Below the pieces are notes generated by a model. That model was not told the origin of the DNA. It did not search any database and saw nothing but the letters and a program-made list of their open reading frames with translations. Made by a program: the position numbers and the translations under genes. 64,000 nucleotides of DNA from an uncultured Paracoccaceae bacterium (GTDB lineage: Bacteria > Pseudomonadota > Alphaproteobacteria > Rhodobacterales > Rhodobacteraceae), in NCBI GenBank assembly GCA_938002605.1, contig CALLAF010000006.1:62001-126000 (forward strand). The letters are read 5' to 3'. Positions 54,901 to 64,000 of this stretch are shown piece after piece (position 1 is the first letter of the stretch; each line of letters opens with the position of its first letter).

Positions 54901-55451
54901 CCGATGCTTTCGACCGTCAATTTGCCGTTGGTATAAACACAAATATCAGCGGCAATTGCCATCGCTTTGCGGGCGACCTCTTCGGCGTCTAGATCGGTAT
55001 CCATCATCGCGCGCCCAGCAGCTAAGGCAAAGTTTCCGCCTGATCCGATCGCAGCAATGTCGTGTTCGGGTTCTAGAACATCGCCTGCACCCGTGATCAC
55101 AAACAGATCTTTGCCATCGGTGACGATCAACATTGCCTCTAGTTTCTGTAAATATTTGTCGGTGCGCCAGTCCTTGGCAAGATCGACGCTCGCCCGGGCC
55201 AGTTGGCCGGGGGTCGCTTCTAGCTTTGTTTCAAGCCGTTCCAGCAAGGTAAATGCATCAGCGGTTGATCCGGCAAATCCGACAACCACATCTTGACCAC
55301 CCGGTGACAGGCGGCGCACCTTGCGCGCGGTGCCTTTGATAACGGTTTGGCCAAGGCTGACCTGCCCGTCGCCCGCGATCACAACTTTACCATTTTTGCG
55401 CACGCCAATAATTGTGGTGCCGTGCCAACCGGGGAATTCTTCGCGGGTCAT
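54897..55451 (-). CDS. hslV: ATP-dependent protease peptidase subunit HslV
   Basis: Threonine protease of the proteasome-like HslUV complex. The 184 residues start [11 protein letters not shown] and then TTIIGV, so the N-terminal Thr nucleophile would be Thr12 after processing behind Gly11. [14 protein letters not shown] and [13 protein letters not shown] are family marks. The start has an AAGGAG site. Divergent from the gene at 55555. Confidence 0.94.
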   Translation of the reverse strand: MTREEFPGWHGTTIIGVRKNGKVVIAGDGQVSLGQTVIKGTARKVRRLSPGGQDVVVGFAGSTADAFTLLERLETKLEATPGQLARASVDLAKDWRTDKYLQKLEAMLIVTDGKDLFVITGAGDVLEPEHDIAAIGSGGNFALAAGRAMMDTDLDAEEVARKAMAIAADICVYTNGKLTVESIG

Positions 55452-55486
55452 AATAATCGTCTCCTTGCGGGTTGGCTTCTATATGG

Positions 55487-55504
55487 CTGCACGTGTTCGT
55501 GCAG
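55487..55504. promoter_or_regulatory. Inverted repeat upstream of hslV, possible operator
   Basis: CTGCACG and CGTGCAG form a perfect 7-base inverted repeat with a 4-base spacer, 36 bases before the hslV start and 51 bases before the divergent gene. It could bind a dimeric regulator of either gene. No known family consensus is recognised. Confidence 0.35.
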
Positions 55505-55554
55505 ACAACCCCAACAGCTTGTTCAGATGATGATGTGGTTGTAGCGTCGGGATT

Positions 55555-56463
55555 ATGAGCGATGAAAAGACAGTCACATTTTATTTGAACGCAAAAATGC
55601 GCCGGCAAGCCGAGAGCGGCAACCAGAATTTTATTGGCCAAATGGGTGCAGTGCTTACGGCGGCGGGTTTTGATCTGGCTTATGATCACAACGATGAATT
55701 GGGGCGGTTGCAAGCGATGTCGCGACCGGGGCGCAGCCTGTTTTTAATGGATGATCCGGTCGACGCGCGTGGGCTGACGCTGCGCAAAACTTACGTGGGT
55801 CCCTTTTGGCATATTGAAAAGCAAAGCAAACGTTGGGATTGGCCCGTTGCACGCACCGCATTTGACGGCGCTCTGGTGGATTCACAAAGGGCGCAAAGAT
55901 TTTACCGGCGATGGCGCAGTAAACTTTTTTGGGGGGAACCCAAGCAGGGTGGGTTTGTGTTCATGCCGCTTCAAGGGCGGCTTACCACCCGGCGTTCATT
56001 TCAGTTTTGTAGTCCCATCGATATGGTCAAAGCCACCTTGCAGCATGAACCAAAGCGCGAAATCATCGTGACGCTGCACCCGTCAGAAACCTATAGCCAA
56101 ACCGAAATGGACGCGTTGACGAAGCTGACCGAAACTTATGATCAGCTATCAGTGCAAACAGGCAAAACGGATCCGTTGCTACGGGATTGCGATTACATAG
56201 TTACCCAGAATTCGAGTCTTGGGTTTCACGGCTATTTTCTTGAAAAGCCGCTGGTCTTATTTGGCAAAACAGATTTCCATCATATCGCGTTGAATGTGGA
56301 TCAGATGGGCGTAGCAAATGCCTTTGCCGCGCGCGGAAAGCATGCGCCTGATTATGCTGCCTATCTCTATTGGTTTTTACAAAAACAAGCGATCAACGCG
56401 GGCCGCCCTGAAACGCAAGCGACCATCCGTGACGCGCTTTTGCGGCATGGTTGGCCAGTTTAA
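55555..56463 (+). CDS. Capsule-biosynthesis-like hypothetical protein
   Basis: A 302-residue cytoplasmic-looking protein. The C-terminal half (TLHPSETYSQTEMDAL, DYIVTQNSSLGFHGYFL and KPLVLFGKTDFHHIAL) resembles the Capsule_synth/KpsS-type glycosyltransferase part, with the typical Ser-Ser-Leu-Gly-x-His motif. No capsule genes surround it, so its job is unclear. Start ATG 55555 (TTATGAGC). It is divergent from hslV and faces trxA, with a 50-base gap containing a terminator for trxA. Confidence 0.6.
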   Translation: MSDEKTVTFYLNAKMRRQAESGNQNFIGQMGAVLTAAGFDLAYDHNDELGRLQAMSRPGRSLFLMDDPVDARGLTLRKTYVGPFWHIEKQSKRWDWPVARTAFDGALVDSQRAQRFYRRWRSKLFWGEPKQGGFVFMPLQGRLTTRRSFQFCSPIDMVKATLQHEPKREIIVTLHPSETYSQTEMDALTKLTETYDQLSVQTGKTDPLLRDCDYIVTQNSSLGFHGYFLEKPLVLFGKTDFHHIALNVDQMGVANAFAARGKHAPDYAAYLYWFLQKQAINAGRPETQATIRDALLRHGWPV

Positions 56464-56467
56464 AACG

Positions 56468-56492
56468 AAAAAGGGCGCCACATTGGGCGCCC
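56468..56492 (-). terminator. Intrinsic terminator of trxA
   Basis: On the minus strand a perfect 7-base stem (GGGCGCC and GGCGCCC, loop of 6 bases) is followed by five T residues. It lies 21 bases after the trxA stop and between the two convergent genes. It is one of few convergent junctions in this window with a real terminator. Confidence 0.75.
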
Positions 56493-56513
56493 GATATTCA
56501 GAATTTTAATTGC

Positions 56514-56834
56514 TTAGATGGATTCGTCGATCCAGCCTTGCAGGGCCGCTTTGGGTGCCGCGCCTGTTTTGTTTGAAACGACTTCGCCGCCTTTAAACAT
56601 GAACAAGGCAGGAATGCCGCGCACGCCCATTTGTGATGGTGAATTTGGGTTTTCGTCGACGTTGACTTTGACGATTTTGACCTTGCCTTCGTATTCAGCG
56701 GACAATTCTTCGAGCGCTGGGCCGATTTGTTTACATGGGCCACACCATTCTGCCCAGAAGTCTACGACAACAGGGATGTCTGACTGGCGCACTTCGGCGT
56801 CAAAGGTTGCGTCGGTTACTGCTACAGTTGCCAT
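56514..56834 (-). CDS. trxA: Thioredoxin
   Basis: General disulfide reductase. The 106 residues contain the active site WCGPC (Cys31, Cys34) in [12 protein letters not shown] and the cis-Pro loop [14 protein letters not shown]. The start follows an AAGGAG site. It lies 59 bases downstream of addA in the same direction. Confidence 0.97.
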   Translation of the reverse strand: MATVAVTDATFDAEVRQSDIPVVVDFWAEWCGPCKQIGPALEELSAEYEGKVKIVKVNVDENPNSPSQMGVRGIPALFMFKGGEVVSNKTGAAPKAALQGWIDESI

Positions 56835-56893
56835 TGGGCTGCTCCTTGGCGAATATCATTGGATTGTGAACCTATGTACCTGCCCCGCTTTGG

Positions 56894-59800
56894 TCAAGGG
56901 ACGGTAAGACCGTTCAGGGTTTCGTGAAGAAGATCGTTCGGTAGTTCTGCAAAATTAGCGGTTGCCGTCCAAAGGATGCCCATTTTAATGACGCGGTCCG
57001 GATAGATTTGGCGCAGCGCAGCAAAATAAGCTGCCATTTGTCGCAGGACGCCAAGTGGTGTTTGTGAGGGCGCGTTCGGAACGACATGGTTTGACTTATA
57101 ATCAATCGCCAAGACTTCGGTGTCGGTGATAATCAACCGATCAATTGTGCCGTGGATACGGCCGATACCTGGCAAATCAGCCGTGATGTCGATTTCTGTC
57201 AACGCGTCGGGGTGCCAAAGTGCGGCAAGCTCTGGATGTTCCAAAAGCGAGATAACCTCGGCCACAAGATCGGCGTCTTGGTTATTCAGCACACGCAGCC
57301 CCAGCGCATGGCGTGTGTTTGGTGCAGCTTGCGGCAGGTATTCCAGTAGACGGTGAATTTTAGTTCCGCGTTCTAGCGCGTCCTCATGATCCATCGATGC
57401 TGGATCGCCGGGCATGACTTTGGCTCCTTCAAATTCAGATGGGGAAATTGTTGTAATTATGTTTGGTTCGGGGATGGGGCCGAATGTGGGCACATCGATT
57501 TCAACGATTGGCTTCGGTTCAGGCCGATACATTTCGCCTGCATTCCAATTCAAATGCGCGACCCGGCGCACGTCCATGTCATCAATTTGCACTTCGCTAT
57601 CGCCGCGCGCGGCCATGCCATCTGCAACGATATTGTACCAGCTGTCATCCCCGTCGCCGACATTGCCAGCGGCACCGACGATCAGCCATTTTTCGGCCCG
57701 TGTCATTGCTACATACAAAAGCCGCATGCGTTCGCGAACTTGTTTGGCGACAAAATCGTCGCGGATGTCTTGCATTACAGTGGGAGAGCCTTGCGCCGGG
57801 GTTTTCCAAACAACGTGATCGCCAACAGGCAGCAATTCGTCACGCACATCAACACGGCGCTTTGCGGTATCGGGCAAAATAACGATCGGTGCCTCAAGCC
57901 CCTTGGATCCGTGTACGGTCATCACCCTGATCTGGTCACCTTGGCTATCCATCTGGCGTTTGACTTCAAGATCATCGGTTTCCATCCAAGTAAGAAAACC
58001 AGTCAAACTAGGCACGCCCGTGCTTTCGTAGGCAAGCGCCTGTGACAGCAATGCGTCTATCCCATCTTCGGCCTCTGACCCCAACCGCGCGAGCAGTTTG
58101 CGGCGTCCGTCATGACGGGTCAAAATGCGTTCAATCAGATCATAAGGGCGCAAAAAGTCCGCTTGTAGGCGTAGATCGCGCAAGATTTCGAGTGTCTTCA
58201 CATGGTCTGAACCCCGCAGTGCAGACCAAAGATATCCTTTTTGCGGGCGATGGTGCGCCAACGTGAACAAATCTTGTTCGGACCAGTCAAACAAAGGCGA
58301 ACGTAGCGCCGCAGCCAATGACAGATCATCTTCGGGTAACGCTAAAAAGTTCATCAAGGCAGCAAGGTCTTTTACCGCAAGTTCGGCACCAACCCGCAAA
58401 CGGTCCGCCCCTGCGATCTTGAGCCCGGCAGATTTACACGCACGGATGATTTCAGAAAACAGATCGGATCTGCGCTGTACAAGGATCAAAAAATCGCCTT
58501 CAGTAATCGGGCGGCGGTGATAGGTGCCGCTATTGCCAATTTCATCAGGCAAAGTTTCTTGCGCAATCATACGTTTGATTTGCGCAGCCACACGGTTGGC
58601 CAGCAATACGTTGTGATCCGTGTCGGACGGCAAATCGACGGGATCAAACCAGTTGCGCGGATCATCGACGGCGGCTTTTTCAACGACAGGCCACAGATCA
58701 ACGCGGCCGGGCATGTTTTCTTTGAATGCAATATGGGTCAGGTGATCGTCCATACCGGCGGTGCGATCCCCGGTGAATGTCGCGTCTACGACCGATAGAA
58801 TGGCTTGCGAAGACCGGAATGAATGATCTAGCGATGTGACTTCAAACGGTTTTGCAACTGCTTGATGTGCGCCCTGAAAATGCGATTTCATCGCATCAAA
58901 CGCCGCAGGGTCAGCGCCTTGGAACGAGTAGATTGATTGCTTTTTATCACCAACAACAAACACAGTTCGTGCGCGATCGGGATGCGCGCCTTCGCCACTG
59001 GCGAATTCTTGGGTCAACTGTTCGATGACTGCCCATTGGGTTGGGCTGGTATCTTGGGCTTCATCGACCAAAACGTGGTCAATTCCCCCATCCAACCGAA
59101 ACAGCACCCATTGCGCGACATCACGGTCGGTCAAAAGTGATTTGGCCTTGCGAATGAGATCGTCAAAATCCAATGCGCCCATCATCAATTTCCGCCGTTC
59201 GTAGGCAGGCAGAAAAACGCTGCCAAAACGGTAAATCGCAAGCGAGCGTTCGAGGGCAAGCAGGTTCAGACGATCCTCGCGCGCGTCTTGAAGGCTGATC
59301 ATGACTGTTTCAACATCATCCATCAGTTCTGCATGGGCGTCGCGGGTGGCTTTGGTCGGAAATTTGCCGACCTTTGCGCCAAACGGCTGCTTGGCGGTGC
59401 TGCCAAACAGAAACACTCCCTCTAAAAGCGCTAAGTCGTTAAGTGATGCCGGCGCGGTTTTCGAAACCTTATCAAGCTGCGCTGCTGCTTTTGCCTCAGT
59501 CGCGCTGCCTTTGCGGCAAATCGCGGCAAGTTGGTGGATGGTATCAAGGGTCGATTGGTCCAGAATCCGCGACACGAGCAAATTTGCGGATAAGCTGGGA
59601 TCAATGCCCAAAAGATCGCAAATTGTTTCACGCGGCATTTCGTTGGCAAAGGCCTCGCGCTTTTGCGCCACTTCAGCCGTTAAAGATGACAGTTCTGCGC
59701 CCGTGAAATGGCGCAGCAGATCGTCGATAATTGGGGCGTGTTCACGGGTAACCAATTCATCCATCACTTCGGCGCGTAAAATCTCGCTCGCGCGATCCTC

Positions 59801-60241
59801 CATTTCGCGAAATTGGGGGCTGACTTGGGCTTCCAGTGGAAATCGACGCAAAACGCCGGCGCAAAACGAATGGATTGTTTGAATTTTTAGACCGCCGGGC
59901 GTTTCAATCGCGCGGGCAAACAGGGTCCGTGCTTCGCGCAATTGCTGGTCATCAATCGTGCGATCAACGCCAAGCGATTGCAGATCCGCACGCAAGTCCG
60001 CATCGGCCATCATTGCCCACGCCCCTAGCCGCCTAAACAAACGGTTCTGCATCTCGGTCGCCGCGGCTTTGGTATAGGTCAAACACAGGATGTTTTGTGG
60101 CGATACTTTTTCTAACAGCAACCGCGCCACGCGGTCTGTCAGCACGCGGGTTTTGCCTGATCCAGCATTGGCAGAAAGCCACGTGGATGTTTGTGGATCG
60201 GCAGCGTCTACTTGGCGTTGGGAGGCAGCATCGCGGATCAT
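56894..60241 (-). CDS. addA: AddA helicase-nuclease (double-strand break repair)
   Basis: UvrD-type helicase with a C-terminal nuclease domain; with AddB it resects DNA ends like RecBCD. The 1115 residues start at the ATG at 60241 and show the Walker A SANAGSGKTRV (23-33), DFDDLIRKAKSLL, VDEAQDTSPTQW, and RVMTVHGSKGLEAPIVILPD. The C-terminal nuclease core is VLAIDYKSNHV. The start overlaps addB by 4 bases (ATGA). The frame is open 13 codons further, with no need. Confidence 0.95.
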   Translation of the reverse strand: MIRDAASQRQVDAADPQTSTWLSANAGSGKTRVLTDRVARLLLEKVSPQNILCLTYTKAAATEMQNRLFRRLGAWAMMADADLRADLQSLGVDRTIDDQQLREARTLFARAIETPGGLKIQTIHSFCAGVLRRFPLEAQVSPQFREMEDRASEILRAEVMDELVTREHAPIIDDLLRHFTGAELSSLTAEVAQKREAFANEMPRETICDLLGIDPSLSANLLVSRILDQSTLDTIHQLAAICRKGSATEAKAAAQLDKVSKTAPASLNDLALLEGVFLFGSTAKQPFGAKVGKFPTKATRDAHAELMDDVETVMISLQDAREDRLNLLALERSLAIYRFGSVFLPAYERRKLMMGALDFDDLIRKAKSLLTDRDVAQWVLFRLDGGIDHVLVDEAQDTSPTQWAVIEQLTQEFASGEGAHPDRARTVFVVGDKKQSIYSFQGADPAAFDAMKSHFQGAHQAVAKPFEVTSLDHSFRSSQAILSVVDATFTGDRTAGMDDHLTHIAFKENMPGRVDLWPVVEKAAVDDPRNWFDPVDLPSDTDHNVLLANRVAAQIKRMIAQETLPDEIGNSGTYHRRPITEGDFLILVQRRSDLFSEIIRACKSAGLKIAGADRLRVGAELAVKDLAALMNFLALPEDDLSLAAALRSPLFDWSEQDLFTLAHHRPQKGYLWSALRGSDHVKTLEILRDLRLQADFLRPYDLIERILTRHDGRRKLLARLGSEAEDGIDALLSQALAYESTGVPSLTGFLTWMETDDLEVKRQMDSQGDQIRVMTVHGSKGLEAPIVILPDTAKRRVDVRDELLPVGDHVVWKTPAQGSPTVMQDIRDDFVAKQVRERMRLLYVAMTRAEKWLIVGAAGNVGDGDDSWYNIVADGMAARGDSEVQIDDMDVRRVAHLNWNAGEMYRPEPKPIVEIDVPTFGPIPEPNIITTISPSEFEGAKVMPGDPASMDHEDALERGTKIHRLLEYLPQAAPNTRHALGLRVLNNQDADLVAEVISLLEHPELAALWHPDALTEIDITADLPGIGRIHGTIDRLIITDTEVLAIDYKSNHVVPNAPSQTPLGVLRQMAAYFAALRQIYPDRVIKMGILWTATANFAELPNDLLHETLNGLTVP

Positions 60242-63165
60242 GTCAACACCAGCGGTTTTGGATCGTCGCTTGTGTCCCATTCACCGAACCGCGACAGGTG
60301 ATCATATGGGCTGTAGTCGGTTTTCGAAAACAAGGCGATGCGGGCGGTATACCCCCTGTCGATACGCTTCCAATGTGAAAAAAGCGTCTCTAACTCAGCC
60401 CAAACTTGATCAGGCGGATTTTTCGCAAGCGGTGCCGGGCTGGTTTTCATTGTTGCATTCACCCCAATAAATGTCGCGGCTTGCACGGGTTTGATACCGA
60501 TGTCGGTAAAGGCCCCACGCTCAACCATTGCGGCTTCAAGCAAAAGTTGTTTGTCAAAATTCTCTTGCTGTTTTTCGCTTGGGACGACACCGGTTTTGTA
60601 GTCGTAGATCAACGCCTGCCCGTCTGGCGTTATGTCGATCCGGTCGGCCATACACGTCAGCTTTACCCCGACGTTGGGCACCATAATTGCACCCCGTTTT
60701 TCGATGACGCGGCTATCAGAAAGGGCCTGCCGTGTGACCTCATCCGCCAAAAACGCGTCGGCAGATTTATCCATACGGGCGATCCATTGCGCGCGGATCG
60801 TGGGCCAAGGGCAGTTGGCGGTGAAACATTCACGGGCAATCATCATCAATGCGTCCCGATCATCAGGCGGATAGCCGCCCGCAATAAATTTTTCCAAAAT
60901 CTCGTGCACAATCGTGCCGCGCAGTGGTGCGTCAGCTGTGGGTGCAAGCGGATCAAGCGGATCAAGGCGCAGCACCTTACGTGCATAAATCGCAAAAGGA
61001 TCGCGGATCAGCGTTTTGATCTGTGTCACCGAAAGCTGATCTGGCCGCGCGTCCGCAGGTGGGCAAGGCGACGGTCGCGGTGCCGGTTCGCTGCGGTGAT
61101 CAGCGCGTGAAAGGGCCGCGGCCATATCGGACCATTTGCGCCCGCGATCCAACATCGCTTCTAAAGCGACCGCACCGTTTTGTTGCGGTAAGCCTCTTAA
61201 AAGATTGGTTAATCTATTTACCCAACGCGAAGGCACGGTTTCGGCATCCGACGACCGTTTTGCACGGGTGATCCAGACCTCATTGCCAGCGACCGCTTGT
61301 TGATAGTCATGCGCGGATAGGCCAATCCGGCGTTCGGGCAATAGCAGCCCGGCCTTTGCACGCATGACCCGGTTCAACCAAGGATCAGGCGTTGGGGCTT
61401 CGGGCCAAGTGCCATCGTTCATCCCGCCTAAAATGGTCAGGTCAACACCCTGAACGCGGGCTTCGAGCGTACCCCAGATCAGAATTTGCGGATGGCCCTT
61501 ATCGCGGTCGCGCACGGAACCTTCGGAAAGGATCGCACCAAAAAGCGCTGCGTAATCTTTGCTTTGCATTTCGCCAGCGAATGCTGCGTTTTGGGCAATT
61601 TCATCGCAAGTCTTACGCGCTGCGCGGCCAGCTGCCTCGAGCCACAATGCACCGGCTTCGCCGCCCGCAGGTCCAGCGCATAGGCGTTGCGTTAGGTCAA
61701 TATGCGTTGCAAGGTGATCGGCCAGCGGCATTTCGCGCGGCGTGGCGAAATCGAAAACCGTATCGGCCAACCACGTGGCCCAATCGTCGCGATCTTCGCT
61801 AAGCTTTGCCCAATCACGGAGCGTTTCAGGCGTGGGAAAAGGTGGACCGTTGCGCCGAAGATAAAGCTCTAATTCACGGGCGTGGCGCAAATGCGGCCCG
61901 CGTTCGGTGTCGGTCGAGTTACACAAAGGATGCTTGAGCAAGACCAACAGCATTTCACCGGTCAGCGGTTTACCCAGCATATCCGCGACATGGCGCAGCA
62001 TGCGACCCGGCGGCGACAATTGCAGTGGCGTGCCTGCACTGTCGTCTGGGCGAATATCCCAACGATCCAAGGCGGCGGTCACTTGTCTGGTTAGCATCCG
62101 ATCAGGTGAGATGAGCGCAGCGGTGATCCCATCCTCGACCGCTTGGCGCAAGCGTAGCGCGATTGTTTCGGCCTCTGCACGGGGCGAAGCCGCTTCGACC
62201 AGGGTTAACCCTTTGGTCGCTACCGAAAGGTCACCAAGGTTCGGTCCCTCGGTCAGCCATTGGCTGGTGACGGGTGCGGGTCTTAGAGACAGTGAAATCA
62301 GCTTGTTGCGTTCCGGGTGCGCTGGCAAATTATCTGACCAGCTGCGTACGTCTTCAGGCTGAAACCCTATCAAATCCATCAAACGCCGGAACCGAAATTG
62401 GGGATGATCCTCTGCGGTGATTTCATCATCCATCGCGTCCCAAACCGGATCAGGCAGGTCGAAATCAAACCCGGGCAGGATAATCGCCCCTTGGGGCAAT
62501 GCAGCGACCGTTTGCATAAATAGCGCGGTCGCGCCACGAGATCCGGTTGAACCGGCCACAATAATCGGATGCGTTGGCGGGTTCTCTGCCCAATTTTGTG
62601 CAAGTGTTTCGACAACCGACCTTTGGCGCGATTCCTTATCAGGGGTATCCTGAGAAGCGCCGAAATACGCCGAGATAATCTTGATAAATGCGAGCGACCG
62701 CGCCCAGTGCCCCGATTGATCCGAAACATCAAGATTGGCAATTGTGTCGGGGCTAACGCCTTCGCCCTGCATTTCATCCATGAGCTTTGCAAGACTATCT
62801 GACAGGTCATAAAGCGCGGCGCGCGGCGCAATATCGGGCTGTTGTTCGATCAGCTTGGCAACGGCTTGAAGCAGTTCAAACCTGCGGCGCAAAGGGGCAA
62901 TCGCGGGCGGGATGGCAAGCGCCACAGGATGATCCGCAAGATCGGTGATCAGTTTGATGCGCGGCAAAAGCCGTGCTGGGCCTGCGTCAAACACTTCGCG
63001 GATGCGGCGCTGCATTCGCGAGGTGTTGACGTAAATTTCGGTTTTCGCCCATTCTTCTGGGGGCATTTCGCGCCCGCGTGCCACCAGCCCATCGACCAAT
63101 GATTGCGCGAAATCCACGCCCAACGCACTGCCGAAAACACGGGGGCTGTCGGTCGGGCTAAACAT
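60238..63165 (-). CDS. addB: AddB subunit (double-strand break repair)
   Basis: Partner of AddA, with an inactive-type helicase core and a nuclease domain. The 975 residues begin with MFSPTDSPRVFGSALGVDFA and include VAGSTGSRGATALFM and a C-terminal nuclease motif LIYDYKTGVVPSEKQ. It is the usual length for alphaproteobacterial AddB. Its start overlaps the nucleotidyltransferase gene by 8 bases; it overlaps addA by 4. Confidence 0.93.
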   Translation of the reverse strand: MFSPTDSPRVFGSALGVDFAQSLVDGLVARGREMPPEEWAKTEIYVNTSRMQRRIREVFDAGPARLLPRIKLITDLADHPVALAIPPAIAPLRRRFELLQAVAKLIEQQPDIAPRAALYDLSDSLAKLMDEMQGEGVSPDTIANLDVSDQSGHWARSLAFIKIISAYFGASQDTPDKESRQRSVVETLAQNWAENPPTHPIIVAGSTGSRGATALFMQTVAALPQGAIILPGFDFDLPDPVWDAMDDEITAEDHPQFRFRRLMDLIGFQPEDVRSWSDNLPAHPERNKLISLSLRPAPVTSQWLTEGPNLGDLSVATKGLTLVEAASPRAEAETIALRLRQAVEDGITAALISPDRMLTRQVTAALDRWDIRPDDSAGTPLQLSPPGRMLRHVADMLGKPLTGEMLLVLLKHPLCNSTDTERGPHLRHARELELYLRRNGPPFPTPETLRDWAKLSEDRDDWATWLADTVFDFATPREMPLADHLATHIDLTQRLCAGPAGGEAGALWLEAAGRAARKTCDEIAQNAAFAGEMQSKDYAALFGAILSEGSVRDRDKGHPQILIWGTLEARVQGVDLTILGGMNDGTWPEAPTPDPWLNRVMRAKAGLLLPERRIGLSAHDYQQAVAGNEVWITRAKRSSDAETVPSRWVNRLTNLLRGLPQQNGAVALEAMLDRGRKWSDMAAALSRADHRSEPAPRPSPCPPADARPDQLSVTQIKTLIRDPFAIYARKVLRLDPLDPLAPTADAPLRGTIVHEILEKFIAGGYPPDDRDALMMIARECFTANCPWPTIRAQWIARMDKSADAFLADEVTRQALSDSRVIEKRGAIMVPNVGVKLTCMADRIDITPDGQALIYDYKTGVVPSEKQQENFDKQLLLEAAMVERGAFTDIGIKPVQAATFIGVNATMKTSPAPLAKNPPDQVWAELETLFSHWKRIDRGYTARIALFSKTDYSPYDHLSRFGEWDTSDDPKPLVLT

Positions 63166-63829
63166 TTAGCATCGCCTCGGCAACGGGGATGCTAGATGGT
63201 TGGCCGACGTCACACCATTGGCCGTCATATTTTACACCATAAAGCCCGCCGCGCGCGGCGATATCATTCCATGCAAGATTGAGCGAAAAGCTAGGGTCGT
63301 CAATGTGATCAATCGTTTCTGTGCGGATCATTTGAACCCCAGTGTAAATCGTATCAGGGGCGCGGTGCAGCCGGCTTTTATCATCTATGCGAAAATCACC
63401 TTTTCCTAAATGCCCATGCACGTTGGACTTTTCGACCACCAAAAGCAGGGCTTCCATATCATCGCGCCAGGCCCCCAGAACGGTTTCGATTGGATTGGGC
63501 CCGCGCCAGACTGCATCGGTGTTCATGGTTAACGCGGGGCTTGCACCCAACAGCGGCAGCGCATGACGTAATCCGCCTCCCGTGTCGCGTAGCAGGTCTG
63601 TCTCATCTGATATAGCGATATCGTGCCCGGCTAAATGCGCATGCATTTGATCAGCACAGTAGTGCACATTCACGACTTTTTTTCCAATTGCCGATATTTG
63701 TGTGAACGCAAGCGCGTGATCAATTAAAGGTTTACCCGCGACCTTCACCAATGGCTTCGGCATGGTCTTGGTTAACGCGCCCATACGTGTGCCTAGCCCG
63801 GCCGCGAATAAAAGAATGGGTGTTGTCAT
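63158..63829 (-). CDS. murU: N-acetylmuramate 1-phosphate uridylyltransferase-like nucleotidyltransferase
   Basis: Makes UDP-MurNAc in cell-wall recycling, together with the AmgK kinase. The 223 residues carry FAAGLGTRMGALT (8-20), PKPLVKVAGKPLI and LTMNTDAVW with the metal-binding Asp. The gene directly upstream is the C-terminal part of a phosphotransferase that fits AmgK, with a 4-base overlap; this pairing gives the assignment. Downstream it overlaps addB by 8 bases. Confidence 0.88.
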   Translation of the reverse strand: MTTPILLFAAGLGTRMGALTKTMPKPLVKVAGKPLIDHALAFTQISAIGKKVVNVHYCADQMHAHLAGHDIAISDETDLLRDTGGGLRHALPLLGASPALTMNTDAVWRGPNPIETVLGAWRDDMEALLLVVEKSNVHGHLGKGDFRIDDKSRLHRAPDTIYTGVQMIRTETIDHIDDPSFSLNLAWNDIAARGGLYGVKYDGQWCDVGQPSSIPVAEAMLNV

Positions 63830-64000
63830 CTGCGTAACCTGATCAATGTGGCCTCATCTGGCGTGGGAAGCGTATCGCGTACCGCTTGATCTAGCTGCTT
63901 CAGCGCGGGATGCCGCAGATCAGCCATTAAATTCGCCCAGACGCGCGGGATCAAATCAATATAGCGTTTTTTGCCCATGACCTTTGATAGGCGTGCAAAC
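63826..64000 (-). CDS. amgK: Phosphotransferase, C-terminal part (AmgK-like), cut by window edge
   Basis: Only the last 57 residues and stop are inside the window: FARLSKVMGKKRYIDLIP, then RVWANLMADLRHPALKQL and a polar tail ending LIRLRR. This matches the C terminus of cell-wall-recycling kinases AmgK (anhydro-MurNAc/GlcNAc kinase). The stop overlaps the murU ATG by 4 bases. The kinase domain is beyond base 64000. Confidence 0.72.
   Translation of the reverse strand, partial: FARLSKVMGKKRYIDLIPRVWANLMADLRHPALKQLDQAVRDTLPTPDEATLIRLRR

Noticed and set aside
1-64000. Defence, CRISPR, toxin-antitoxin or prophage system
   Set aside because: I looked for repeats, nuclease/helicase islands, integrases and small paired genes; all recognisable genes are housekeeping or envelope functions.

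Overview
The window reads as chromosomal DNA of a marine Roseobacter-type alphaproteobacterium (Rhodobacteraceae). The evidence is gene content and order: hemJ-rho-mnmE-mnmG-rsmG-parA-parB on one side of an AT-rich gap and maf-aroE-coaE-dnaQ on the other, followed by secB, fxsA, a Tim44-like gene, mltA, smr, hslU/hslV, trxA, addA/addB and murU/amgK. The species cannot be named from sequence alone. I see no rRNA, tRNA, transposase, prophage or CRISPR array.

Layout. 1-8.4 kb: 5' part of a peptide-type ABC permease, proline iminopeptidase, ubiG, a GT90 glycosyltransferase overlapping a UDP-glucuronate decarboxylase, a MarR/nitrilase/glutaredoxin operon, comF, an NDUFAF5-like methyltransferase and hemH. 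8.6-11.6 kb: an orphan Ser/Thr kinase and an envelope set (two YkuD proteins around a CAP-domain lipoprotein). 11.7-21.7 kb: an RNA m5U methyltransferase, two tandem ABC exporters, cca, two Nudix genes, hslO, and two paralogous membrane genes set in an imperfect direct repeat. 21.8-36.9 kb: argG, an SCP2 protein, a sulfotransferase/aminotransferase pair, msrA, a ribokinase-like gene, maeB, mutS, a TPM-domain gene, grpE, hrcA, rph, rdgB, hemW. 36.9-47.4 kb: the replication and segregation core. It holds parA and parB, two perfect 16-bp parS sites buried in rsmG and mnmG, and a 405-bp AT-rich gap with a perfect DnaA box that I take to be oriC, with genes running away on both sides. 47.4-64 kb: protein quality control (secB, hslU, hslV, trxA), envelope genes (mltA, fxsA, murU, amgK) and AddAB recombination.

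The genes are densely packed. Co-directional neighbours often share ATGA or TAATG junctions. Of twelve convergent gene pairs, ten overlap at their 3' ends and one abuts. I found no complete, clearly new multi-gene system. The most unusual observations are: (1) a TPM gene with no ATG/GTG/TTG start for its full domain, whose signal-peptide codons form the grpE terminator hairpin; (2) a 123-bp, about 89% identical direct repeat that brackets a diverged membrane gene and leaves a Nudix-gene remnant; (3) a possible UDP-xylose synthesis-and-transfer pair; (4) an aminotransferase whose usual PLP-contacting Glu position is Thr, coupled to a sulfotransferase-like gene.
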